From the NCBI RefSeq assembly GCF_000143535.2, contig NC_037324.1, positions 1,963,722 to 2,027,721 of the forward strand: a stretch of DNA of 64,000 nucleotides, written 5' to 3'. Positions 1-11,122 of the stretch are shown here, one piece after another. Position 1 is the stretch's first letter, and each line of letters starts with the position of its first letter. The notes under the pieces are model-generated. The model ran no database searches and had not been told where the DNA came from. It saw only the letters and a list, made by a program, of their open reading frames with translations. Source of the DNA: Botrytis cinerea B05.10. Taxonomy: Eukaryota; Ascomycota; Leotiomycetes; Helotiales; Sclerotiniaceae. Both the position numbers and the translations under genes were made by a program.

Positions 1-587
1 TACAATTATATTATTAATAATAATATAACCCCAACCTTTCTATACAATATAAAGTTTTATCATTTTAAACTATTATTATCAATTCTTTTGATTGAGAATT
101 GAAATCTTTAATAATTTATCATTATTCTTATCTACCATAATAATCGATTTTCCAATACAATCAATAATATTATTATTGAATTTGTTTTAATATATAATCT
201 CAATTGAATTACAGATTTCCCTTTTAAATCGCATTTTCTTTTTTTTTAACATAATTTGAGTTTTCATTGAATATAAATATAAATGATTTTGAAAGAATAA
301 ATATATTTATTAAATAAATAATAGATATATATATATACATTATTAAATAATTCAATTTATTATATTTTTAAGATCTTTTGGATTTCAATAATGAGAAACC
401 TTTGTTTTAACTTTTTTATAATTAAATCTTTACTTTTTAATGATTTTAATAATCTCTGCTTTTTTAAATATCAGTTTTTATTTTCTCTTTATATTTTGTA
501 TATTCCCTTTTTTAATTTTAATTCAAATGCAAATTCGGATTTATAACTTATTTCAAATATAACTTTTTATAAAATATAATAAAAAGT
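1..587. other. AT-rich intergenic sequence, no gene seen
   Basis: Extremely AT-rich sequence with homopolymer runs and no open frame that looks coding on either strand. It resembles the RIP-degraded repeat blocks later in the window, but I could not assign it to a particular element. Confidence 0.6.
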
Positions 588-752
588 ATAGGGTAGAATA
601 AGAGAATATTTGTAGGGTAATTACATTAAATATTTTAAAACTATTTATAAGAGAAAGATCTTTGATATAAGTTAAAGCTCTTTATTAATACTAACTAGGG
701 CTAGCTCCCCCTACTCTAGCATTCACGTGAACCATACTTTCAACATATATGC
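588..752 (-). repeat. Short dispersed repeat, copy 1 (inverted partner at 5868-6033)
   Basis: About 165 bp that reappears in opposite orientation at 5868-6033. Shared landmarks, read on this strand, are the block around TAGGGTAGAATAAGAG, the GGGCTAGCTCCCCCTACTC block, and TTCACGTGAACCATAC at the inner end. The copies differ mainly by transitions. Read in the orientation of copy 2 it starts TGTTGAAAG, so it could be a degenerate solo LTR, but no clear target duplication was found. Confidence 0.65.
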
Positions 753-1545
753 CAATTCTCTTTTATAATAATATATAATAGATATAATATAATTTCTATA
801 AGATTATATTCCGAAGAATAGCTATTTCAATTAATCACATTGATCAAGGAATAGGAATCAATAGAAATAATGAAATAGATTGAATTGAAGCTTATTCTTA
901 ATAATATTATCTTTCATATATACCTGTGTCGGGCGACGTAGTCCCTCGATATAGTACGATATCGGTAAATATTCCCTATAAAGAATTACATAATAAAGCA
1001 GGTAATTCTCATTTGTTCGTATACTGAATCAAGTATTTGTACGGTATTTTGCATGATATATAATTAATGATATGCAGATGGCAAAAGTTTTTCCATTCAT
1101 TGCTTTTAAATATCAGCGATGACATAGCACGTAACACAACTCACTTAATGTGTAATTGTCTTTTCTAGAAATCCGCACTGAATATCGATCTACTGCTCAA
1201 GCTTAGGTTGGTTATAAAATTGATGACTCTAAAGAATGCGTCTATAATGACTAAAGAAATGACTAATGTCCAAGTATACACGAATGATAGACCATACTGC
1301 TACATTTATCAATACCAACTACTTTGAAGACACTACAATCAAATCTTCACTGCTATTTAGTGTCAGAGACATCAACTCGCCTACTCCAAACATCACCGAC
1401 TCAGTTGGCTTCACAAATTGGCAATACTGATAATTTTAGTGTAAAGGAAACATCAATTCTGATATAGAGACTAGCAAGCAACAAGTTGGATTTTCCGGCA
1501 GTTGGTAATTGAATCTTTGGCCATATTGCTCAAAAAGCAGCAGTC
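753..1545. other. Intergenic sequence 3' of the GRE2-like gene
   Basis: AT-rich at the left, becoming more balanced from about 1050. No coding frame is supported. The last few hundred bases are the 3' flank of the minus-strand reductase gene ending at 1546. Confidence 0.5.
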
Positions 1546-2595
1546 TTAAAAAAAAGCTAATTGCTGGTCCATGACTTCTTTGATGACCTTCTCTGGCTTG
1601 GCCCATTGAAGACCAAGTTCTTTCTCTGCCCTCGCAGTATCGGCTTTTCCCACCTTCGGATTTGCGTTCGGTACGAGCTTGTATGGCACGGTGGGATAAT
1701 TCTTCTGTACAACTTCAACGACATCTTTCCAAGTCATTGGATCTCCGGAGACTAAATAACTCGTACTAGACTGGAGAGTCGGGCTCAGAGCTTTTACATG
1801 CGCATCTGCCACATCTCCAACATACACAGACAGAAGAGGAAAGTCCGACTGTGCACCATTCATGATGCTGCCGAATAAGAGACCGTTAGTGCTCCCCTCA
1901 ATCTCTCCAGCCGACTTTTGGACCAAATTATGCCCATATACCATGGAGGGGTGAATAGTGATGAGTACGAAGCCGGGACTTTCGTTTCGAAAGAACTCCC
2001 AGCATGCTTGATTAGCCAGAAGTTTTGAGGCGTGATATATCTTGAAAGCAGTCGCGGCGTCGTTGCCCTCGTCATATTCTCGATTTGGATCTACCGACAA
2101 GTTCACGAATGTCTCCTCTGTAGGTAAACATCAAGTCAGCTGTGGAATTCTCTATGAAGCGTCGACGAACTAACCATTAAATGTAAGCTCATCCATAGAT
2201 CCTTCAAGCGGCAACAATGCAGCTATTGAGGATGTAATGACGACTTTTTTGATGCTTGTGACCTTAGCTGCGTCTCTCATTATGTTCAAAGTTCCTTCTA
2301 CTGCTGGTCGATATACCTTCTCCTTTTCCACAGATCCAGCTAGCGGAGAAGCCACATGCAAGATGTACTCGACATTGTCCAAAACCTTTGAGAATGCGCC
2401 AGGCACTGTGATGTCTGGAACGACGACAAACTCTAAACTATTTGCATATTCGGAGAAGACATTCTTGAGTTTTTCGATTTGTGACTCATTGCGAACAGAG
2501 ATGCGGAGACGGTAGCCGGCCTTGAGGGCTGCTAAAGCAGTTGAAGCTCCGATAAAGCCAGTTGCTCCAGTGATGAAGACTAGACTGGAAGACAT
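1546..2595 (-). CDS. NAD(P)-dependent extended SDR, GRE2/ketoreductase-like
   Basis: Complete two-exon gene of 330 residues: exon 1 is 2595-2175, the intron is 2174-2118 (57 bp, GTTAGT donor, CTACAG acceptor) and exon 2 is 2117-1546. The split glutamate codon is restored exactly on splicing. Residues 9-16 (TGATGFIG) form the Rossmann dinucleotide motif. A TSS stretch near residue 125 and YHASK (Tyr168, Lys172) supply the Ser-Tyr-Lys catalytic set of extended short-chain dehydrogenases. Length and motifs match the dihydroflavonol-4-reductase-like / methylglyoxal reductase GRE2 group, which reduces small carbonyl compounds in the cytosol. The substrate cannot be read from sequence. The start is the first ATG before the glycine motif. 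The gene looks intact, unlike its relative at 7877-9056. Confidence 0.9.
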
Positions 2596-3261
2596 GGCGA
2601 CTATTAAGTTTGATGGAAGGGGGACAATTTAGGCTTTGAAGGTAGGCGAAGATGTGTTGTTTAAGGATGTGAATGCTGTAGATGATCATTTGAGAGCGGC
2701 TGCCTGCTTGCTTAAATACATATGAAATTATTGAAATGTCCGGAAAAGTGGCTACCACAACGCAGAATTCCCGAAGGAGTGTTTTCCCCCCATTCTTAGA
2801 TTTTTCACCGAAGTTATTATCAAGCAATCTCAGATGTGAGCCTGCGGGTGATTTTCTTTCGTGGAGATTTTGTTAAGTTCCGCTTAACATACTTTCCGGA
2901 TGGAACGTTGGGCCACCTCCGAACCTTGCTTCTTAATAAGTCTGATCTGCACTTCGCTTGACCCTGGTTCTTGAAGGCGTATCTAGAAACATGCACAGAC
3001 AAGAAACTAATAATATTGCGGGCATTGAAATTTCATTTACTTACTATCATGCACGGATCACATGATTCGGACTACCCATTTCTCATTTCTAAGAGTGAAC
3101 GTTGACGCCTTGTGTTTATTTCTTGGAAAGGCTTTTTTGTTAATATCGAACAGTCGGAAATGTTATACTTCCGAAAATTGATTGCTAATCATGCTTTGTT
3201 ACCTTAATCGGAAACTAGTCAAGTGGACTTAAATTTGTGTGTTGCTGGCCACGCCAAGCTT
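2596..3261. other. Upstream region of the GRE2-like gene
   Basis: Moderate-GC intergenic sequence that holds the promoter of the minus-strand reductase. Short frames here are minor and show no family resemblance. No regulatory site is supported beyond position. Confidence 0.4.
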
Positions 3262-3340
3262 ATCAACTCCTCGATTAGTGAACAATTATTAACTCCTTGA
3301 TTAGTGAACAATTATCAACTCACTCCTTGATTAGTGAACA
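3262..3340. repeat. Three-unit imperfect tandem repeat
   Basis: Three head-to-tail copies share the core ACTCCTYGATTAGTGAACA, at about 3265-3284, 3291-3310 and 3322-3340. The first two also share AATTAT after the core. The array lies 180-260 bp before the small ORF at 3520, just upstream of a TATA-like CTATAAAC at 3350, so it could be promoter sequence, but no function is shown. Confidence 0.75.
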
Positions 3341-3519
3341 CCAAAGTATCTATAAACGCTAGCAACTCTGCTCTCAAAAACCACTTTTGTGCCTACCAAA
3401 TTACACATTTTCAACTCACCTTCAGCTTTGCAAACTAAATTTTGCACCTTTGCCATTGTCCTCTTGCATCAAGATTATATCTTAAGGTCGCTTCAAAACC
3501 AGCAAAATTGCACGACACA

Positions 3520-3765
3520 ATGTTGTCATCTGAAAATTCCAGGAATCTCCTGTATGTTTGTGCAGGCCTCAGCACCTTCGCAGCCTACAAGCACACATCC
3601 TTAGCTTTCAGCGAACTTTTCCCCAAAATTGATCGCGGATTTGGCTCTTCAGAGCTTCTAACGGCCTTCTCCGCAAAAGGTAATTTCCTGCAGGTTGGAG
3701 CTTCTTGGGCTCTCATTGGTATGTTCATATTTTCCACCTCAGTTCGAAAACAAGATTTGCTTTAG
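3520..3765 (+). CDS. Small hypothetical protein with two hydrophobic stretches, possibly truncated
   Basis: An 81-codon frame from an ATG with adenine at -3 (ACAATGTTG), preceded by a TATA-like CTATAAAC about 170 bp upstream. It has a hydrophobic segment at about residues 10-30 and another near 57-72, suggesting a small membrane protein. I do not recognise the family. A good donor (GTATGT at 3719) falls inside the second hydrophobic segment, with a possible acceptor at 3764. Splicing there would replace the C-terminus by a short tail, so the real gene may once have continued into sequence now lost. Treat it as a weak call. Confidence 0.35.
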   Translation: MLSSENSRNLLYVCAGLSTFAAYKHTSLAFSELFPKIDRGFGSSELLTAFSAKGNFLQVGASWALIGMFIFSTSVRKQDLL

Positions 3766-4079
3766 AAAGCTGCCCGAAATTCTACACAAGGATTTAACAA
3801 CATTCGTGATTACAAACAAATCTAAATAAACAATTTAGAAAAAATAAGACACTTTTAATCACTTTCTTTGAATCCTGATCTGAAACCTTAAAATAAAATG
3901 TATTAAATGAATATACCACGAATTGAAATCAAATTAGACAGATCAAAAATATATAAACCCCTAAAAATACAAGTGTAAAAGATGTTAAAGGAGATAACGA
4001 CTTCGATTGCCAAGAAGAGCTCCGTTTTGTTTTTTATGCTGCCGGTTTTATGCCCTTTGTCACCTCAATCTAAGAGTAC
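3766..4079. other. AT-rich spacer
   Basis: Lies between the small plus-strand ORF and the minus-strand enoyl-CoA hydratase remnant. No coding frame or recognisable site is seen. Confidence 0.4.
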
Positions 4080-4701
4080 AACTGAGGAATGACTTCTCCA
4101 AAAAAGTTTTCGGCATAACTAATTGTCTGATTTTGAGCCAGGGCCAGTGCTTTCCCGATCAATACTGGAATCTCGGGGTTGGACAATGTTTGTAAAAATC
4201 TATTTGCGTCCGCCATGAGTTCGGCGAGTGTTGGCCTCGTAGCCGCATTGATTGATTGCGAAACGCATGTCCAAATAGGTCAAAAGTTCGTTGCCTGCAC
4301 CGCGCGTTTTGCCTTCAACAGCGGCGATGTTGATCTGGTTAAGGGTGCTCATATCGAATAGCAATTGAGCAGTACGCTGACCAACGGTTGGATCTGATAT
4401 TGATTAGACAAGATAAGATAGCGTAGAGTTCTTTTGTAGCTAACTTACCGAAAGTGGTGATGAGAAGATCCAAGTGATTGACGAAGAAGCCCGGGACATC
4501 GCTTGTGAAGAGAACAACTTTTGTATCCGTATCGTTACGGAGCTTCTGGACAATATCGCCCAAGCCAGTGATAGTGTTCAGACCCCAGAAATTGACAGGG
4601 GGACTGCTAAAAGCGACCTCAAGGACGCCTGCTGTAGAATAATTAAGGCGGAGCCCGGGGTAGGCAGGAAAATCAAGAGCCACAACGGTAGAAAAAATCA
4701 T
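4080..4701 (-). pseudogene. Enoyl-CoA hydratase/isomerase, internally deleted and frameshifted
   Basis: Exon 1 (4701-4449) and the start of exon 2 (from 4393, after a 55-bp intron at 4448-4394) encode a crotonase-fold N-terminus. It begins with an N-terminal strand typical of fungal members (DFPAYPGLRLNYS), continues through NDTDTKVVLFTS, and reaches the oxyanion-hole and acyl-CoA region IAAVEGKTRGAGNELL followed by DMRFA. Directly after this the frame reads into a stop at 4202-4200. In the next frame the sequence continues as a typical C-terminal helix (PTLAELMADANRF to QLYS, stop at 4080). Roughly 80-100 residues of the core between DMRFA and this tail are missing. The result is a fragment of about 150 residues instead of about 270, which cannot form the active site. 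A transposon copy lies about 160 bp upstream of its start. Confidence 0.8.
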
Positions 4702-4862
4702 GGAGAATACCGAGCCGAGAATCCACGAGGGCGACGCTTTGAGTGAATCAAGAGTAAACTTGTAAAGAGTTGATAAAAATGTAAATGTAGTGAGGTAAAT
4801 ACGAAATGAAGGTGCGAGTAATTTGGGAGGATTGAGGTGAGGAGAGCATATACATATACTTC

Positions 4863-5609
4863 CCCTGTGGTGGCAAAGTTAATACTTTCGACAAAGAGAA
4901 ATTCAATATAAATCCCCATACAAACTTTTATATATATTTTATAATAATAATACATTCACTTCGTTATTAATAATATAGCCAATTCATTAATAATAAATAA
5001 AATCAATATAATTTGAAATCTATTTAATATTAATTTTTTTTTAAAAAAAAAAAAGAAAATGAGGATTCTAAAAAGTCTTAGAGATTTCAAAATCAATGAA
5101 TATTAAAGTTATAAAAAAGTAAACGAAAAGGAAGCGAATATAAAAGCTAAAAGAAGGAAAGAAGCAAGTATAAAAGCTAAAAGGAGAAGGGAAACAAATA
5201 TAAAAACTTTAATATAAATGAAAAGCATTAGCTGAAAGCTTAAAAAGAAAATAAATCACTCATTTACTTCACTTTCAATTTATTCTTCAATCAAAAGCTT
5301 TATCATTATATCATATCATATAGAATGTATTATTTATATATATTATCTATTTAGCTCTAATCTATATATTCATATTCAATTCAATTACTAATTGAATTAA
5401 ATATGAATAAAGTATTAATCATTTTAAACTAGAATTTAAGAATTTCATTAAATCCTTCTGGAATAAAAATTTCCAATTGTTTATAAAAGAAAAAGCTTTC
5501 TAATCAATACTTTAAAAACGCTTTTTTCAATATATTATAAAAATATTGAATATTTTCTTAGATTAATAAAGCGGTCATTTTATTAATCGCGGATTCTACT
5601 ATTATAGGG
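4863..5609 (+). mobile_element. Non-autonomous DNA transposon (CCCTGTG family), copy A
   Basis: 747 bp with no coding frame. The left end reads CCCTGTGGTGGCAAAG, and the right end, read inward, matches the other copies' CCCTGTGATGGCAGA type with decay. It is flanked by the exact 3-bp duplication TTC (4860-4862 and 5610-5612). The interior is AT-rich with long A runs. It shares the subterminal GTTAATACTTTCGA block and the AAAGCGG..ACTTTATTAATCGCGGATTCT block with the other copies. Confidence 0.85.
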
Positions 5610-5649
5610 TTCTAGCTATGTGCCTAAGTATATCTAACTGTTTTATTAA

Positions 5650-6310
5650 GGGTGTATTCGAATCGATTTTCGATTTATTTCATGAAATTTATAATAATAT
5701 TAAAATAGCAAGGGTATTCAGGCTAATATATTTGAATAATGTTTTGGTAATTGAAATATATTGAAATATATTTGAATAATATTGAAAAATAATAGGAATA
5801 GATAATAATAAAGATTTTTTAAAAATATTATTTATAAAACTTCAAAAAACTATTTTACAATCAATATATAATGTTGAAAGTATGGTTCACGTGAGTGCTA
5901 GAGTAGGGGGAGCTAGTCCTAGTTAGTACTAGTAAAGAGCTCTGGCTTATATCAGAGCTCTTTCTCTTATAGATAGTTTTAAAAATACCTAATGAATAAA
6001 GCCCTACGAATACTCTCTTATTCTACCCTATGCTTCCCATCGTACCCTGTAGAGAGTCATACTTGAAACATATAAGAATCTTAAAAATATTTCTTGTTTT
6101 AAAAATATTTATTAAATAAATTATTAGGAATTATTTAATAACTTTAAGTATTTAATAAATATATTTATTTGGATTTTATTTAATAAATAATTTACTTCAC
6201 AATCTCAAATATTTAATAAATCTATTATTTGAATTTAGTAAGTAATATTTACTAAATAAATGAGGTCTAATGATTGAAATAAGTCAAAATAAGTCAATCC
6301 GAACGCATCC
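5650..6310. mobile_element. Possible PIF/Harbinger-like MITE containing a short repeat
   Basis: The ends are similar inverted repeats. The left end reads GGGTGTATTCGAATCGA and the right end, read inward, GGATGCGTTCGGATTGA. They are flanked by TAA on both sides (5647-5649 and 6311-6313), the target preference known for PIF/Harbinger elements. It has no coding capacity. Its interior carries the short repeat at 5868-6033. Similarity of the right end to 14652-14680 extends a few bases beyond the proposed boundary, so the exact ends are uncertain. Confidence 0.45.
5868..6033 (+). repeat. Short dispersed repeat, copy 2 (inverted partner at 588-752)
   Basis: Inverted copy of the repeat at 588-752. 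It includes the E-box-like palindrome GTTCACGTGA and an internal hairpin, AGAGCTCTGGCTTATATCAG followed by AGCTCT. The partner copy shows C-to-T and G-to-A differences. Confidence 0.65.
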
Positions 6311-6758
6311 TAAACCTTAGAGCCTCGGACTTTACTTTTCAAATTTCTGAGAATTTCCAGTCTTGTTCACTGTGTTCTCATTTGAGTTTTGATAATTTCA
6401 TTCTACAATTCCGACCTTGATGAATAAAGGGTACGCAGAACTCCACTTAATTTCTCGATCGCTCTCCTTATTTTGCATTGCTCGCTTAAAAATATACGGT
6501 CTGTTTGTTCATTCGATATCGTTTTGTTCAAGACATACTTTGATTTTTAATTTTCACATAGAAGTTTTTCTCTTTAGACGTGCTAGTCAAATGTACAAAG
6601 CTGGTACCGGGGCAATTAAATAAGCAACACAACGACGTCAAAGTAAACAGCGAATTGTATACTTGTACTAGAGCATTGAAATTCATATACAATCAACCTC
6701 GAGCGCCTAAATTTCTCCGCCTCTTCTCTCCGAAATAAAAAAAAGCATGTTCCTAATA
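6311..6758. other. Intergenic sequence between two transposon copies
   Basis: Moderate base composition with no supported gene. The 68-codon frame starting near 6417 has no family resemblance. The interval lies between inverted copies of the small transposon (A at 4863 and E at 6759). Confidence 0.4.
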
Positions 6759-7460
6759 CCCTGTAGTATCAGAATCCGCGGTTGACGAAGTGGCCGCTTT
6801 ATCAGCCCAAAAAAATATTCAATAATTTTATAATATATTGAAAAAGGCGTTTTTAATATATTAATTAGATATATAATTTCTTTATAAACAATTAGAAAAT
6901 TTTATTTCAAAAGGATTTAATGAAATTCTTGAATTCTAGCTTAAGATAATCAATACTTTATTTCTATTGAATTCGATTAGTAATTGAATTCAATATAAAT
7001 ATATAGATTAGAGCTATATCGTATTTGTATCTTTATAATACATTCTATATAATATAATATAGTAGTAAAGCTTCTAATTAAAGAATAAATTGAAAGTGAT
7101 ATAAGTAATTTACTTCTCATTCTACTTCTCTTTTAAACTTTCGACTAATACTTTTTATCTATTTTATAGTATTTATATTCGCTTTTTTTCCCTCTTAATT
7201 CTTATATTTGCTTTCTTTTTATTCATCTTTTCTACAACTCTAATATTTGTTGAACTATAAAATTTCTAAAGTCTTTTAGAATCTTTATTTTTTCTATCAA
7301 AAATCAATACTAAACGAATCTCAAACTATACCGATTTCATTTATTACTAATAAATTGATTATTTCATTAATAATAAAATGAATGTATTGTTATTATAATA
7401 TATATAGGGATTTATATTGAATTTCTTTTTGTCGAAAGTATTAACTTTGCTATCACAGGG
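6759..7460 (-). mobile_element. Non-autonomous DNA transposon (CCCTGTG family), copy E
   Basis: 702-bp copy in minus orientation relative to copy A. It begins CCCTGTAGTATCAGAATCCGC and ends GTATTAACTTTGCTATCACAG plus GG. The 3-bp duplication ATA lies at 6756-6758 and 7461-7463. The interior aligns along its length with copies A, C and D. Confidence 0.85.
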
Positions 7461-7876
7461 ATATCCAAGTACTGCGCAAAGCTATGTACTATGTATGATC
7501 AATCCCCTAAATCCAAATGATTTCAAGTATGAAGTTTATTTCCAACTGGAAGGTGACTTGCTTTCGCAGTTGACAGGGGGTTTCCCCGCAACATGGATCG
7601 GGGACACTAACGTTGATCAACATCAAGGTTCGGACGCAGGGTTCGGATACCGGCGAATCACGCTAGCAAGGTTCCTATATGCCAAAGCCAAGTGTTGGTG
7701 GTGTCATATTTAAGCTTAATTGCTGATATTACTATGTATCAAAACCTTTTCGTAGTAATTTAATAGGATTTTTGTTATTGTAATGATATAATAACTTATC
7801 TTCTGTAGTCATTTCAATTCTATAATTTTTTAATTTCAAAATATTTTCTTTACAACACCAGATTTAACAAGATACT
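7461..7876. other. Upstream region of the frameshifted reductase
   Basis: Higher-GC promoter-like sequence. It contains a direct CGG(N4)CGG pair at 7644-7653, the triplet arrangement used by some Zn2Cys6 regulators, and CCCCGC next to GGGGA near 7585-7607. No experimental inference is possible. A decayed Zn2Cys6 gene lies 3.5 kb downstream. Confidence 0.35.
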
Positions 7877-9056
7877 ATGTCAAAGTCACTCGTTACTGGT
7901 GGGACAGGCTTCATTGGCCTCCATGTTGCCAAGATACTTCTTGAGTGTGGTCATACTGTTAATGCCACTGTCCGCAGCCTTAAGAGCCCCAAAAAGCTGA
8001 AGGGTCTGTCAGATTTGCAAAACAAGTATCCCGAACAACTATGTTTGTTCGAAGCCGATCTTCTGACGGCTGGCTCTTTCAAGAACGCTATGGCTGGCTG
8101 TGATCTAGTATACCATATAGCTTCGCCATTTCTAGTCCCACAGCAAATCAAGGATGGGATGAAAGACTGCGTCGAACCTGCTCCGCAAGGTACCAAGAAC
8201 GTCCTTCACTCCGCCAACGAGACCCAAACTGTCAAACGTGTCGTTCTTACATCATCCAGTAAGAACTTTCTCCTATCTTGAAACTTGTTTTAGCTGACAT
8301 TCGAATCTTCGCAGTTGCAGCAATCTATGGCGATAGTGTAGATTTAGTAAAGATGGAAGACTCGACCCTTACTGAAGCTCACTGGAATGTTACAATCACT
8401 GCCACCGATGATCCATACAGTTACTCGAAGATGATTGCCGAGCGCGAGACCTGGAAGCTGCAGGAAGCACAAAGCCGTTGGAACATGGTCGTTATAAACC
8501 CTGGACCGTCTCTATCACCAGAGTCAGCGTCTGGATCCTTATTCATGATCGAGAATATGTACCGTGGTGAGAATAAGATGGGTGCGCCCGAGCTTCATTA
8601 CCCATCGCGGATTTACGAGATGTTGCAGAGACACACGTTAAGGCGGGTGAGACCTTCAATGCAAAAGGGAGATATATAATTGCTGGTGAACACAACTTGA
8701 GTATCTTAGACATGGCAAATCTGGTTAGGCCGATACAAAAACAGCCTAACTTACTTCCCAAGCCTATGCTGTATGCTGTCGGTCCTTTCATGGGAATCTC
8801 ATGGAAGTGGGTATGCGCGAACATTGGCATTGGGTACAAGGTCAATCACCAGAAAAGCGTCCAAGAGCTGGGCCTCGTATATCGTCCGGCAGAGAAGATC
8901 GTTCGAGATCATTATCGATCTTGGCTTTCCACCCAATCCGCAGAATTCAATTCAACCTGTCACAGGGTTGCATTACACCTTGACCAGACAGATCTATCAA
9001 TCCATAGTTACCACATCTTTACTAGCAAGTTTCTCATATTATTGTATATTAAATAG
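7877..9056 (+). pseudogene. NAD(P)-dependent extended SDR (DFR/GRE2-like), frameshifted
   Basis: Exon 1 is 7877-8258, with VTGGTGFIG near residue 7 (dinucleotide binding). The intron is 8259-8314, and exon 2 starts at 8315 and restores the IAAIYGD sequence after the catalytic TSS. The SYSKMIAE segment supplies the catalytic Tyr and Lys. At about 8608-8613 the frame breaks. The next frame continues the family sequence at once (DLRDVAETHVKAGETF, then GRYIIAG) and runs with homology to about 8930, ending at 9056 with an atypical tail. One base has been lost, so the encoded protein would stop at 8679 without its substrate-binding C-terminal half. The gene is related to but clearly different from 1546-2595. 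It is either a recent pseudogene or a sequencing error in a live gene. Confidence 0.8.
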
Positions 9057-9457
9057 TTTATTTATTTATTTGTTGCCACTTCATAGCACTAGTCAAAAGA
9101 TAGAAAGATTCAATTCCCAATCATGCTGCCTGTCATTTCTTTCTGTCACTACTGACAACTGCTGCCGTTGGTTCAGTCTGTCAAATTGAAATTGCCAGCC
9201 TACTCAAGTGTCGTGACACTCTCATTTTGCATGGCTACAATTGCTGAGGCTTAGTTAAATCTGTTACTAGTATCTTTTTTCGGAACTTTTCAAAGATGCT
9301 AGAAATGGTTCGGAAAGTAGCAGAAAAGGTTGTGAATGATGCTTATATATCATTTAAAAGGTTCAAGGATTTGATTAGTATTTATACAAAGTATTTCAAA
9401 TAGTATCTTAAACGATGTATGGTATCTATACACTTCTATTTGGTCGATCTTAAAAAC
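9057..9457. other. 3' flank of the frameshifted reductase
   Basis: Ordinary intergenic sequence. No gene, RNA or regulatory element is supported. Confidence 0.4.
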
Positions 9458-9624
<167 letters not shown>

Positions 9625-9627
9625 TAT

Positions 9628-9787
9628 AATTAAATCTCGAGTGTAGCGAGGATCGGGGGTTTGGGGGCTGGCCCTTATAAAGATTAAAGAATTAAAATTA
9701 AAATTTTATATATCCCAAAAATAAGAAAAAAAGAAAAAAAAAGCTACTATGAATCCACAGTCTGAAAAATTCTTTTTCCCCGACGGC
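9628..9787 (-). mobile_element. 3' end of a non-LTR-like retroposon, copy 1
   Basis: About 160 bp that recurs in inverted orientation at 22675-22825. Shared blocks, on this strand, are CTCGAGTGTAGCGAGGATC, a CCAGCCCTTA-type block, GAATCCACAGTCTGAAAAAT and CCCCGACG. In both copies the CTCGAG end abuts a TAA/TTA array of the same polarity, as expected for a LINE or SINE tail. No reverse transcriptase frame is present, and the superfamily is not assignable. Confidence 0.6.
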
Positions 9788-10287
9788 TAGTTCCTTTCAA
9801 ATTAAATTAGAAGATTTCTGAAACATATGAATTTTATATAATACAAGAAAAATTAAAAAAATGAAAATTCAAACTTTTATAATTAATTATGTAATTTCTC
9901 ATTAAATTTTTTAATGAGAAAGTATACTATTGGACTTATAAATTCAGATTTAATTTTCTCGAAATAAATCTAAAAGATATCATTTTTTCCTATTTGAAAA
10001 ATATAATACATCAATTTGAATGATATCAAATTAGAACTCAGATTTTCATTGAATTTTGAAATTAATAAATTTGAATACGAAATTGTGCTTTCCTGTTACG
10101 TTGTCCCATGAGTCTATACACCCACTAGTAGACTGAAAGATTCGAAAGCCGACCTTGATTTACAGATTTATAAAACATTTAACAGCTAAGTATTACTTTG
10201 ATATCTTCACTTTGATTTATTTACATTTAGCGCTTTGAGAGTTCTAAGATTACATACTCACTGTCTACCACACATTGATAGCATATA
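9788..10287. other. AT-rich intergenic sequence
   Basis: No gene is supported. It includes a small block of moderate GC near 10090-10160 without recognisable features and ends at transposon copy B. Confidence 0.4.
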
Positions 10288-10844
10288 CCCTAGAGTAGCA
10301 AAGTTAATACTTTCGATGAAAAGAAATTCAATATAAATTTCTATACAAATTTTTATATATATATTATATTTATAATATATTTAATTCGCTAATAATAATA
10401 TAATCAATTTATTAATAATAATTGAAATCGATATAGAATGAGATTTGTTTAATATTGACTTTTAATAAAAAAAAAAGAAAATGAAGGTTTTGAAAAGCTT
10501 TAGAAATTTCAGAATCGATAAATATTAGAATTGTAGAAAAAGTAGATGAAAGGAGAGTAAGTATAAGAATTAGAAGAAAGAAAGGAGTGAATATAAGAAT
10601 TAGAAAAAGGAAGGGAATGAGTATAAAAATTAAAAGGAAAAGAGAAAGTATTAATCAAAAGTTTAAAAAAGATTATTTATTTCATTTTCAATTTATTTTT
10701 CAATCAAAAGTTTTACTATTATATTACATTATCTTTAATCAGTATTTTAAAAACACTTTTTTCAATATATTATAAAAATATTGAATATTTTTTAAGACTG
10801 ATAAAGCGACCACTTTGTTAATTGCGGATTCTGTTATTATAGGG
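10288..10844 (+). mobile_element. Non-autonomous DNA transposon (CCCTGTG family), copy B, internally deleted
   Basis: 557 bp with terminal CCCTAGAGTAGCAAAG and a right end GGATTCTGTTATTATAGGG. The target duplication ATA lies at 10285-10287 and 10845-10847. Compared with copies A, C and D it lacks about 190 bp near the right side, around 10735. This shows the family tolerates internal deletion. Confidence 0.85.
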
Positions 10845-11122
10845 ATAGAGTTGCTTTGTTAAGTCGTTTTATCATTTCATTTGGTGGTCTTCGATGCGAT
10901 CACTTGAATTTCGCGAGAACAATTATCCGAATTCTTTTACGCAACTCGTTTCTAGCATACCATAGTCTTTGGTCAGTGTTTTGTTGACTACAGATCTACT
11001 CACTTGTTGATCTTTATCCTCGAAACCTGGATAAATTTTTCCTCCGTCTCTTACTTGGCCTCTCGATAGCAACAGTCTTAAAAAGTAGACCTAGAAAGCC
11101 AGGCTTTACTCTAGAGAAAGAC

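Noticed and set aside
2820..3002. Basic 60-codon frame upstream of the GRE2-like gene
   Set aside because: Compositionally odd, no homology cue, and overlaps the promoter region.
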